From: an uncultured Lachnospiraceae bacterium
GTDB lineage: Bacteria; Bacillota; Clostridia; Lachnospirales; Lachnospiraceae
Direction of reading: 5' to 3'
NCBI GenBank assembly: GCA_900555195.1
Contig: USKC01000071.1
Coordinates: forward strand, 1-11,596
DNA length: 11,596 nt
Shown: positions 1 to 6,586 of the stretch, piece by piece
How the letters are laid out: the number at the start of each line of letters is the position of its first letter
How positions within the stretch are numbered: position 1 is the stretch's first letter
Notes under the pieces: model-generated
Database searches by the model: none
Told to the model about the DNA's origin: nothing
What the model saw: the letters and a program-made list of their open reading frames with translations, nothing else
Translations under genes and position numbers: made by a program

Positions 1-2
1 CC

Positions 3-755
3 CAGCTGGATTATTATATTGAGGCCGCTTATGAAACCCATGAGATTCAGAATGTTTTCTACAGCCTGGATCTATTCGCTTTGTCCGGGGATCCGGATAT
101 ACAGTTTCCGGATGAAAGCCTGCCCCTGTATCTGTATGACGAGAATCCTTTTAATGATGTGAACTATGTGCTCAATAAAGATGTGATCTTTGAAGATATT
201 CCATATATGATCGCAGAAACTTTTCTGGATGATTATGATGAAGGAAACTCCTATAACTGGTCACAGTATAAAGTTTTCTCCAAGGAAGAAGCGCTCAGCC
301 ATTATGAACGTCCTGAATCAGTATCTGAAGAGGTAGAAGCTTCGGATTACCAGGAAATGATTGACAGGAATGTGGATATTCTGGAGCGCATGGTAAAGGA
401 ACATCCGGAGACAGAATTCTATATTTTCTATCCGCCCTATTCCCTGCTGTGGTGGGATAATATGATCCGGACAGGACAGCTGGAACAGAGCCTGTATGCG
501 GCGCGCGCATCCATGGAAAGGCTGATGGGATATGAGAATGTGAAGCTGTATTATTTCCAGAATGAAGAGGAGATTATCCTGAATCTGGATCTCTATATGG
601 ATCCGATCCATTTCAGCGATCAGATCAATCAGCGGATGGTAGAGGAAATGAAGGAAGGAAATTACCTGATTACGGAAGAAAACTATGAAGAGGAACTTGC
701 CGAAATGGAGGCGATCGCTGGACGGATCAGAGAGGCGTATGAAAGCCTTACATGA
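3..755 (+). CDS. SGNH-like secreted/membrane acyltransferase or esterase (3' part, start outside window)
   Basis: The reading frame is open from the first full codon at position 3, so the gene begins upstream and only about 250 C-terminal residues are visible. An internal TTG at 81 is not a credible start, because the protein reads through it with family-like sequence (YSLDLFAL). Near the C-terminus a DPIHFS stretch (600-617) matches the Asp-x-x-His block V of SGNH/GDSL hydrolases. The preceding FYIFYPPYSLLWWD segment resembles the core strand region of SGNH-like proteins that act with MBOAT acyltransferases in clostridial cell-wall or exopolysaccharide acylation. The N-terminal membrane anchor and the catalytic Ser block are not in view, so activity cannot be confirmed. 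The tail is acidic and probably helical. From the family I would expect an MBOAT gene just upstream, which is inference. Confident that it is a gene, moderately confident of the family. Confidence 0.7.
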   Translation, partial: QLDYYIEAAYETHEIQNVFYSLDLFALSGDPDIQFPDESLPLYLYDENPFNDVNYVLNKDVIFEDIPYMIAETFLDDYDEGNSYNWSQYKVFSKEEALSHYERPESVSEEVEASDYQEMIDRNVDILERMVKEHPETEFYIFYPPYSLLWWDNMIRTGQLEQSLYAARASMERLMGYENVKLYYFQNEEEIILNLDLYMDPIHFSDQINQRMVEEMKEGNYLITEENYEEELAEMEAIAGRIREAYESLT

Positions 756-820
756 CGTTCCGCCCTGGCCGGACTGATGCAGCCCGGAGGAACGGATGCA
801 GCCAGCTGGGATGCAGACGA

Positions 821-865
821 ATAGAAAAGCCGGCCATCTGCTTTGTGGGAATCGGATGGCCGGCT
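821..865 (-). terminator. Intrinsic terminator after darA, possibly bidirectional
   Basis: An 11-bp perfect stem (828-838 with 855-865, AGCCGGCCATC) encloses a 16-nt loop. On the minus strand the stem is followed by TTTTCTATT, a usable U-tract 49 bp past the darA stop. On the plus strand it is followed by GTCATTATTCTT, which is weaker but could also serve the SGNH-like gene ending at 755. It lies between two converging genes. Confidence 0.75.
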
Positions 866-913
866 GTCATTATTCTTAGGTTCATAGCTGATATGAAAAA
901 TCCGGTTGATCTT

Positions 914-1249
914 TCAGAGCTTCAGATATCCTTCTACCGGAAGAACGAATACCGTAGCGCCTCCCACCTCGACCTTAATCGGGACGGAAGAAATGGAATT
1001 GTATACGTTGCTGTTAGACGGTGCCGGAGGCGTATACATGATCTGCTGGCGTCTACCGGAATGCTGCTTAATGATTTCTATTACATCATTCACCTGTTCG
1101 TCTTCAAGGCCCAGAAGGAGCGTAGTATTACCCTTTTGCAGGAAACCGCCCGTGGTTGCGAGCTTTGTAACATAATACCTTTTTTCATTCAGTTCATTTA
1201 AGAGTAAGGGTGCATCTTCATTGTGCACGATAGCAAGAATCATTTGCAT
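914..1249 (-). CDS. darA: Cyclic-di-AMP receptor, PII-like (DarA/PstA family)
   Basis: This 111-residue protein has the length and fold signature of the PII-like cyclic-di-AMP receptors (DarA in Bacillus, PstA in Staphylococcus). These are cytoplasmic trimers that bind c-di-AMP at subunit interfaces. The hallmark TTGGFLQKGNTTLLLGL segment spans residues 32-48. T28, G35-F36-L37, N41 and G47 fall at the positions reported as nucleotide contacts in the family. The short B-loop (about 65-90, rich in Pro/Ser/Asn) is as expected. The ATG at 1249 follows AAAGGAG with a 7-nt spacing; a second Met at codon 3 is less well placed. The gene stands alone, with its own promoter upstream and a hairpin terminator downstream. 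In this family the downstream target is generally unknown, and nothing in the neighbourhood identifies one. Confidence 0.93.
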   Translation of the reverse strand: MQMILAIVHNEDAPLLLNELNEKRYYVTKLATTGGFLQKGNTTLLLGLEDEQVNDVIEIIKQHSGRRQQIMYTPPAPSNSNVYNSISSVPIKVEVGGATVFVLPVEGYLKL

Positions 1250-1269
1250 AGGGCACTCCTTTCCGCCGC

Positions 1270-1284
1270 TTTATGCAGCATAAA
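1270..1284. promoter_or_regulatory. Perfect 15-bp palindrome in the darA leader
   Basis: TTTATGC-A-GCATAAA is a perfect inverted repeat just downstream of the predicted darA transcription start and upstream of its ribosome binding site. It could be an operator for a dimeric repressor, or a small RNA hairpin if a shorter loop forms. No regulator gene in the window is obviously tied to it. Confidence 0.35.
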
Positions 1285-1299
1285 AGATACTTTACATAT

Positions 1300-1328
1300 A
1301 GTATAAATACAAGCGGGTAAAAAGGCAA
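1300..1328 (-). promoter_or_regulatory. Probable sigma-A-type promoter of darA
   Basis: On the minus strand, TTGCCT (1328-1323) and TATACT (1305-1300) are separated by 17 bp. The predicted transcription start near 1293 gives a leader of about 44 nt before the darA ATG. An alternative pair (TTGTAT, 17 bp, TATCTT) overlaps it but has the poorer -10 box. Confidence 0.55.
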
Positions 1329-1360
1329 ACTTTTTTTGGTTAAATAAAGGAAGAGTTGAT

Positions 1361-2104
1361 GTGACAGAAGAAGAACGGTTTCTTGGAGCGAGAGAGAAAA
1401 TTATAGGAAAGAGAAGAGATGGGCATGGGATCGGAACGCTTTCTGAGAAAACGGTGCATGCGGTCTTAAAATATTATTATGCGCCGGATGAGGATATGCA
1501 TGAAATCCCGATCGAGGGATATGTGGCGGATATTTATACGGGCAGCGAGATTCTGGAAATACAGACGAGAAGTTTTGACCGGATGCGGGATAAACTGGCG
1601 CATTTTCTGCCTTTATATCCCGTAACGGTCATCTATCCGATCCCTCATGAAAAATGGCTGATCTGGATTGATGAGGAAAGCGGGGAAGGCAGCGTCCCGA
1701 GAAAGTCTCCCTTAAAAGGCAACCCTTATATGGCCTTTAAAGAACTTTATAGAATTAAGAATTATCTTTTGGATAAAAACCTGCATTTGAAACTGGTTCT
1801 CACAGATATGGAGGAATACCGCCTTTTAAACGGATGGAGCCGGGACAAGAAAAAGGGTTCATCCAGATATGACCGCGTTCCTCTGCGGATTGTGGAGGAA
1901 GTATGCGTGGACTGCCCGCAGGACTACATGCAGTTCGTACCTTATGAACTTGAGGAGCCGTTTACGGTCAGACAGTTTGCGCAGGCAGCTCATATCCGCC
2001 CTCCGCTGGCGCAGATGACGCTTCATATTCTGAATTATGTCCATGTGGTGGAACGGGTTGGGAAGAAGGGGAACGCGTATCTGTACAGAGTGGCGGAGGA
2101 ATAA
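1361..2104 (+). CDS. Conserved hypothetical with PD-(D/E)XK nuclease-like N-terminal region and winged-helix-like C-terminus
   Basis: This 247-residue cytoplasmic protein has no signal or membrane segments. Translation starts at GTG 1361, preceded by AAGGAAG with about 7 nt spacing; the overlapping ATG at 1359 is followed at once by a stop. The N-terminal part reads SEKTVH (residues 28-33), then VADIYTGSEILEIQTRS (55-71). An early Glu helix, Asp57, then Glu66-x-Gln68 resembles the E...D...(E/D)xK layout of the PD-(D/E)XK fold, with Gln in place of Lys. Residues 90-103 (IYPIPHEKWLIWID) look like core strands. Residues 156-173 are basic (NGWSRDKKKGSSRYDR), and 200-247 resemble a winged helix ending in NAYLYRV. 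I recognise this as a widespread clostridial protein of unknown function. The nuclease relation is inference only. The lactonase gene follows 36 bp later, so the two are probably co-transcribed. Confidence 0.8.
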   Translation: MTEEERFLGAREKIIGKRRDGHGIGTLSEKTVHAVLKYYYAPDEDMHEIPIEGYVADIYTGSEILEIQTRSFDRMRDKLAHFLPLYPVTVIYPIPHEKWLIWIDEESGEGSVPRKSPLKGNPYMAFKELYRIKNYLLDKNLHLKLVLTDMEEYRLLNGWSRDKKKGSSRYDRVPLRIVEEVCVDCPQDYMQFVPYELEEPFTVRQFAQAAHIRPPLAQMTLHILNYVHVVERVGKKGNAYLYRVAEE

Positions 2105-2140
2105 GAAAACAGCCCGTTTCAAGTTAGGAGAGAATGGTTT

Positions 2141-3397
2141 ATGGAAGAGATGGAAAAAGATACCCGTACAAAAGTCAGGCTGTACACAGGAAGCTACAAT
2201 GCGCCCGTCCTTACCGGAGATGGAAGCATCTACCTGGGAAACGGAAAGGGAATTCAGTGTTTTCTTTTTGATGAGAAAACAGGGGAACTGGAAGAAAAAG
2301 CGAGTTATGCGGACGTTAAAAACGCCTCATGGCTGACTTTTTCCGCGGATGGACGGATGCTTTATGCAGTAAATGAACTGGATGATTATGAGGGGACGAA
2401 GGGAGGCGCGCTCAGCTCTTTTGCGGTAAAGGAAAACGGAGAACTGCGCTTTATGAACACGCTTCCCGTTATGGGGGCTGCGCCCTGCCATGTAAATTGT
2501 GACGGAAGCGGAAGACATGTATATACGGCGAATTATAACGGCGGCAATGCGAGCAGTTTTATGACCGGAGAGGACGGAAGCCTGGCATATATGGACGGAC
2601 AGATCGTACATGCAGCGCAGGAACAGCCGCGTCCGGGAATGAATCCCATAAGGCAGGAGAAACCCCATGTGCATAGCAGTGCTGTAAATGGGCAATGGTT
2701 GTGGATAACGGATCTGGGGACAGATGAGGTAACCGTGTACAGGCTGGATGCGGAGGGTGGGATCCGGGATCGGGATAAAGAAGGAAGGCCGAAGGCGGCT
2801 GCCATGCTTCGTCTGCCTGCCGGAAGAGGGCCGAGAAGCCTGGCTTTTGGAAAGGAAACAACGGAAGGCGGGGTTGTCTATGTATCCTGTGAACTTTCCA
2901 ATCAGATTGCTATTATAAAATGGCAGAAGTCCGGTGGAGAGGAAGAAGAAGCGATTGTTCTGGCAGCATCGGATCTTATCTGCAGCCTGCCTTCCGAAGA
3001 AAAAGAAGCGTTATCCACAGAAGAAAGAAAAGATGGGGGCAGAGCTCACGGCGAGGAGAAAGAGGAAAAGGAAAATCTGGTGGGAGGAATTCTGCTCTCT
3101 CCTGATGGAAGATATCTGTATGTAGGAAACCGGGGAAAGAACAGCATCGGGATCTTTAAAGTGGTGGAGAACGGACTGCTTAAAGGAATCGGGCAAGTCC
3201 CTTCCTATGGCCTTAATCCGCGCGGATTTCAGATCTCTCCTTCCGGAAACTGGATGATCGTGGCAAATCTGGACAGCGATAATCTGATCGTATTTAGCAT
3301 AGATCCGGATACGGGGCTTTTGAAAAAGGAAAGAACCTACTGGGCCGGCGCAGTTGTATGCCTTCAATTTGCAGATACTGCGGAAACTTCCGTTTGA
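2141..3397 (+). CDS. Lactonase family beta-propeller protein, probable 6-phosphogluconolactonase
   Basis: This 418-residue protein belongs to the YbhE/YkgB-type seven-bladed propeller lactonases. By analogy they hydrolyse 6-phosphogluconolactone in the oxidative pentose phosphate pathway; other members act on related lactones. Family landmarks occur in order: YTGSY (15-19), APCHV and ANYNGG (114-118, 130-135), PHVHSS (175-180), DLGTDEV (191-197), GPRSLAF (230-236), SPDGRYLYVGNRG (320-332), NPRGFQISPSG (359-369). No signal peptide is seen. The length exceeds the usual 340-350 residues, mainly through a Glu/Lys-rich insert (about 264-312) between propeller strands. The ATG at 2141 follows TAGGAGAG by about 9 nt. 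The gene lies 36 bp after the preceding hypothetical, and its stop is only 3 bp from the convergent acyltransferase stop, with no terminator visible between them. The substrate is assigned from family only. Confidence 0.88.
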   Translation: MEEMEKDTRTKVRLYTGSYNAPVLTGDGSIYLGNGKGIQCFLFDEKTGELEEKASYADVKNASWLTFSADGRMLYAVNELDDYEGTKGGALSSFAVKENGELRFMNTLPVMGAAPCHVNCDGSGRHVYTANYNGGNASSFMTGEDGSLAYMDGQIVHAAQEQPRPGMNPIRQEKPHVHSSAVNGQWLWITDLGTDEVTVYRLDAEGGIRDRDKEGRPKAAAMLRLPAGRGPRSLAFGKETTEGGVVYVSCELSNQIAIIKWQKSGGEEEEAIVLAASDLICSLPSEEKEALSTEERKDGGRAHGEEKEEKENLVGGILLSPDGRYLYVGNRGKNSIGIFKVVENGLLKGIGQVPSYGLNPRGFQISPSGNWMIVANLDSDNLIVFSIDPDTGLLKKERTYWAGAVVCLQFADTAETSV

Positions 3398-3400
3398 AAC

Positions 3401-4492
3401 TTATTTGCTAAATGACAACAGCCGAAAAGTCCGATGAAGGAGCCAGGCGGACAACAGGGAAAAGAGAAGCACGAAGAGCGTATATAGAAAGTCATTGCCC
3501 GGATACAGTTCTTGTCTGCGGAACAATTCCAGGAAAAGCCCGTGGGAAAGATAGAGTTCCAGGGAATGCTGTCCCAGAAAGATGAGGAAGGGATTGGAGA
3601 AGCGGATCTTGAATGTGAAAAGGAAAAGAAAGAAGTTAAAACTGAAGGCAGCGAGGGTTCTCCACATAAAACAGAGAAGGGGTTCGGAAAGCGCTTTTAT
3701 GGAGAGCGTGGAAAAGGGCAGAAGCGCTTCTTTCTGCGAACAGATCCGTACGGAAGCAGGATATACACAAAAAAAGGAAAGCGTGGCAAGAACAAGCAGC
3801 GGGGTATAATATTTTTTCGCAGCATGCATGAGGATGGGTTCAAACTGCGACGTCAGAACACCTATCAAGAAAAGGAATGTGGTGTTAAACCACCATTCTC
3901 CCTGCAGCCAGTTGCTTTGTTTTCCCATTATGATGCAGAATGAAGGGTAAAAAAGCTGAAACAGCAATAACAGAAACAGGCTTCCTATCCGATGGTGCAC
4001 CAGATGGAAGCACAGATAGAAAACGAGGTAGAACAGGGCGATCACCAGAATATACCAGGACTGTGGATTGATGAGGCGAATCCCTAACAGGTACTGCAGA
4101 AACAGAGAAGGGGAAAACCGGTCTCCGGCCGCATAATAAACAGCCAGATAGAGCAGATTGCACAGGAAAAAGGGCAGGAATATGTGCAGATACCTTCTGC
4201 GGAAAAAGTGCGTGAAATAAGCGGGATTTTCTGCAGCGCTCTTCATAAGCCCATATCCGGAATAGAAAAAGAATACAGAAACACAGAGCGTTCCTATTTC
4301 CCAGAAGATGGGAAATGCGCTCACAATTCCAAGATACTGGGACAGATGATGATAGACGATCACAAGAGTGAGGAATCCTCTCAGAGGAAGTTCATAGCTT
4401 TTGGTAAAATGAGCCTCCTGAAAATCTCCCGGCTCACAGAAAGTTGCGCCGAAAAGAAGCAGGAAAAATAACAGAAGAATATAGCATATCAT
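3401..4492 (-). CDS. Integral membrane acyltransferase, acyltransferase-3 (OafA/YrhL-like) family
   Basis: This 363-residue polytopic membrane protein has about ten hydrophobic segments rich in Phe and Leu. The family moves acyl groups, often acetyl, onto exported glycans or other envelope molecules. The first segment (residues 1-15) is followed by RGFLTLVIVYHH, which contains the R-x10-H motif (R38, H49) typical of the family's catalytic first loop. Later landmarks are FFYSGYGLM, a basic RRRY loop, SWYILV and, near the C-terminus, LGQHSLELYLSH, also characteristic. The start is the ATG at 4492, preceded by AGGAGG (4502-4507) with a 9-nt spacing. The frame stays open upstream to 4615, but that stretch has no ribosome site and encodes hydrophilic, non-family sequence. 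The gene is monocistronic and convergent with the lactonase gene. The acceptor is unknown; a link to the SGNH-like gene is possible but unsupported. Confidence 0.87.
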   Translation of the reverse strand: MICYILLLFFLLLFGATFCEPGDFQEAHFTKSYELPLRGFLTLVIVYHHLSQYLGIVSAFPIFWEIGTLCVSVFFFYSGYGLMKSAAENPAYFTHFFRRRYLHIFLPFFLCNLLYLAVYYAAGDRFSPSLFLQYLLGIRLINPQSWYILVIALFYLVFYLCFHLVHHRIGSLFLLLLFQLFYPSFCIIMGKQSNWLQGEWWFNTTFLFLIGVLTSQFEPILMHAAKKYYTPLLVLATLSFFCVYPASVRICSQKEALLPFSTLSIKALSEPLLCFMWRTLAAFSFNFFLFLFTFKIRFSNPFLIFLGQHSLELYLSHGLFLELFRRQELYPGNDFLYTLFVLLFSLLSAWLLHRTFRLLSFSK

Positions 4493-4772
4493 GATAACGA
4501 ACCTCCTGTGCATGTATATAGGGATGCGGATACATTCTTCCGTGCCGCTGCGGCGTTGTCTGACGCCCGTCAGGGCGGAGTTCAGCCACCATGCAGATGG
4601 GGCTTTCGCATGCAAAGTTTAGAAACAGCCAATTTTTGAGGCGGCCTGCGGGAAAAGAAATCCGGCCGGGCCTTGCCGCCCCTTCTGCTGCTGCGAAGGA
4701 CAGACGCCTGGGAGGAAAGCATTGCCCTGTACGGCCGCGCGGGGCAAAAGGCGGCGGTTGGCCTGGTACACG
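4493..4772. other. Intergenic region between divergent acyltransferase and response regulator genes
   Basis: No convincing gene is seen. The region holds the acyltransferase ribosome site (4502-4507), a TATATA (4514-4519 on the minus strand) that could be its -10 box but lacks a good -35, a small CGCCC/GGGCG hairpin (4564-4577), and a GC-rich stretch (4636-4760). Within the GC-rich stretch, TTGCCC (4722-4727) can pair with GGGCAA (4742-4747). None of these has a U-tract, so no terminator is called. Short open frames here lack ribosome sites. Confidence 0.4.
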
Positions 4773-4816
4773 GTTGACTTTTCGTTGAGATTATGTTGAG
4801 GTATAGGAAGTAGGAT
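4773..4816 (+). promoter_or_regulatory. Promoter of the two-component operon with three 11-bp-spaced GTTGA operator repeats
   Basis: GTTGA occurs at 4773, 4784 and 4795, an exact 11-bp period that places all three copies on one face of the helix. This is the usual layout of tandem half-sites for OmpR/PhoB-type regulators. A -10-like TAGGAT begins at 4811, 16 bases from the start of the last GTTGA, and no consensus -35 is present at 17 bp, as expected for an activated promoter. The predicted start near 4823 leaves a leader of about 30 nt with AGGAGG at 4835-4840. The same arrangement occurs upstream of the exporter operon (10957-11011). Binding by the adjacent response regulator is inference. 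Confidence 0.7.
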
Positions 4817-4852
4817 GAATGCAGACAGTATCGTAGGAGGAAATCGTTTCTG

Positions 4853-5524
4853 ATGTTTCGTATAATGGTTGTGGAAGATGATGTGGAATTGAGAGAGCTG
4901 TTCTGTGCCGTGCTCAGCGATCATGGGTATCTGCCTCTGCCTGCAGCGGACGGTGCTGAAGCGCTGGAAATGCTGGAGCACAGCTATGTGGATCTGATTA
5001 TCTCAGATGTGATGATGCCTCGGATGGACGGTTTTGAATTAATCCGGCAGCTGCGCGGCGCCAACTATAACATGCCGATTTTGGTCATCACCGCAAGAGA
5101 CGGCCTTGAGGACAAGCGGACCGGATTCCGCGCAGGCACAGATGATTACATGGTAAAGCCCATCGATGTGAATGAGATGGTTTGGAGGGTGGAAGCCCTG
5201 CTGCGCCGGTCGCAGATCATCAATGAACGCCGCATTACCATCGGGGGCACGGTGCTGGACTGTGATACGTTGACGGTAAGCAGCCAGCAGTCAGATGTGC
5301 TCCTTCCGCAGCGGGAATTTCTGCTGCTTTTTCGCCTGCTGTCCTCTCCCAATCGCATCTTCACACGCCGGCAGATTATGGACGAACTATGGGGGCCCGA
5401 TTCCGAGGCAGATCCGCACACGCTGGAGGTGCATATCAGCCGGCTGCGGGAACGCTTCAAAGAAAATCCGGATTTTGAAATCGTAACGGTACGCGGACTG
5501 GGATATAAGGGGGTAAAAAAATGA
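4853..5524 (+). CDS. Two-component response regulator, OmpR/PhoB family
   Basis: This 223-residue protein has an N-terminal receiver domain (about 1-118) and a C-terminal winged-helix DNA-binding domain (about 125-222). Receiver landmarks are the acidic cluster E8-D9-D10, phospho-acceptor D52 in SDVMMPRMDGFE, T80 in VITARD, and K102 in VKPID, so all the conserved switch and catalytic residues are present. The effector domain shows LLPQREFLLLFRLLSSPNRIFTR, then HTLEVHISRLRERF for the recognition-helix region, and VTVRGLGYKG at the wing. The ATG at 4853 follows AGGAGG with a rather long 12-nt gap; Met5 would be a worse start because it removes the first strand. The gene overlaps the kinase gene by ATGA, implying translational coupling. 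The repeats 37-80 bp upstream are its probable autoregulatory site. Confidence 0.96.
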   Translation: MFRIMVVEDDVELRELFCAVLSDHGYLPLPAADGAEALEMLEHSYVDLIISDVMMPRMDGFELIRQLRGANYNMPILVITARDGLEDKRTGFRAGTDDYMVKPIDVNEMVWRVEALLRRSQIINERRITIGGTVLDCDTLTVSSQQSDVLLPQREFLLLFRLLSSPNRIFTRRQIMDELWGPDSEADPHTLEVHISRLRERFKENPDFEIVTVRGLGYKGVKK

Positions 5525-6561
5525 TGTCCAAGGGAAAGCTGAAGCTTCTATTCCTTATTTCTTTTTCCGTTTTTCTGACCATGTTGGCTACCATGGCGGT
5601 TATAATCATCATCACATTTGCGCTTGTCCGCTGCGGTATCATCCGTGACATTCATCCGCAGAATCTGCTGCTGCTTTTCGCCCTCATGAGCCTTTCCGTG
5701 GGCACCATTCTGACCTGCATCGTGATCCGCAAGATGCTGCGCCCTCTTCTTGAGATGAACGAGGCTGCCCAGAAAATGGCAAAGGGCGATTTCAGCGTCA
5801 GGGTGTCTGAGGGAAATCTCACCGATGAAATCAACGCCATGGCGCACAGCATTAACGTCATGGCACAGGAGCTTGCCGGAATAGAGACCTTCCGTACAGA
5901 TTTTATCAGCAATGTATCCCATGAATTTAAAACACCGCTCTCCGCCATAGAAGGCTATGCAATGCTTCTGCAGGATCGGGCCCTTTCTCTGGATAAACGT
6001 CAGACTTATATTTCCAAAATTCTGTATAATACCAAACGTCTTTCAACGCTGACAGGTAACATTCTGCTGCTCTCACGCTTGGAAAATCAGGAGATCAACA
6101 ACTCTCAGGAGACGTTTTCCCTGGATGAACAGCTGCGGCAGACCATCCTTCTGTTTGAAACGGAGTGGACCCAAAAAGAACTGGAACTGGACATTGATCT
6201 GGAAAGCGTGGATCTGTACGGAAATCCTGCTCTCCTCGCCCATGTCTGGCAGAACCTCATTCAGAACGCTATCAAATTCACCCCTGCCCACGGCTCAATC
6301 GGCATTCGGCTGACACAGCAGGAGGGAACCGTCCAGGTGGTAATCTCCGACAGCGGCATCGGCATGAGTCAGCAGGTTCTTTCCCACATCTTCGACCGGT
6401 TCTATCAAGCGGATCCGGCACATTCCACACAGGGCAATGGATTGGGGCTGACGCTCACCAAGCGCATCGTGCTTCTCCACAACGGTTACATTGAAGTGAA
6501 AAGCGAAGAAGGCAGAGGAACCGCCTTCACAGTTACTCTGCCTTCTTCGGATAAATCGTAA
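5521..6561 (+). CDS. Membrane sensor histidine kinase
   Basis: This 346-residue kinase is the partner of the preceding regulator. Two membrane helices (about 8-36 and 49-69) are joined by only about 12 external residues (RCGIIRDIHPQN), so there is no room for a folded ligand-binding domain. Then follow a HAMP domain (about 70-120), a HisKA domain with phospho-acceptor H134 in FISNVSHEFKTPLSAIEGY, and a HATPase_c domain. The latter carries the N box NLIQNAIKF (245-253), G1 DSGIG (277-281), F box FDRFYQ (291-296) and G2 GNGLGL (305-310). All catalytic motifs are intact. The start codon ATG at 5521 overlaps the regulator stop; a second Met follows at once. The short loop suggests sensing within the membrane or through a partner such as the neighbouring transporter, which is inference. 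It converges on the secreted-protein gene, 25 bp away, with no clear terminator between. Confidence 0.96.
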   Translation: MMSKGKLKLLFLISFSVFLTMLATMAVIIIITFALVRCGIIRDIHPQNLLLLFALMSLSVGTILTCIVIRKMLRPLLEMNEAAQKMAKGDFSVRVSEGNLTDEINAMAHSINVMAQELAGIETFRTDFISNVSHEFKTPLSAIEGYAMLLQDRALSLDKRQTYISKILYNTKRLSTLTGNILLLSRLENQEINNSQETFSLDEQLRQTILLFETEWTQKELELDIDLESVDLYGNPALLAHVWQNLIQNAIKFTPAHGSIGIRLTQQEGTVQVVISDSGIGMSQQVLSHIFDRFYQADPAHSTQGNGLGLTLTKRIVLLHNGYIEVKSEEGRGTAFTVTLPSSDKS

Positions 6562-6586
6562 CACAGCGCACGGCTGGGATCTGTAT

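Noticed and set aside
776..816. Three GATGCAG repeats downstream of the SGNH-like gene
   Set aside because: Copies at 776, 795 and 810 have irregular spacing and poor flanking match; probably chance.
752..1201. 149-codon plus-strand open frame overlapping the SGNH-like stop
   Set aside because: It is antisense to darA and crosses the terminator hairpin; the protein is Arg/Cys-rich and unlike anything known.
3398..3400. Terminator between the convergent lactonase and acyltransferase genes
   Set aside because: The gap is 3 bp and no hairpin with a U-tract is visible at either gene end.
4493..4615. N-terminal extension of the membrane acyltransferase
   Set aside because: No ribosome site precedes 4615, while AGGAGG stands at ideal distance before the ATG at 4492. 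The extension is hydrophilic and precedes what should be the first membrane helix.
4774..4802. Canonical promoter using TTGACT at 4774 as a -35
   Set aside because: At 17 bp the -10 position reads TGAGGT, a poor match. The TTGACT is better explained as the first of three phased GTTGA repeats.
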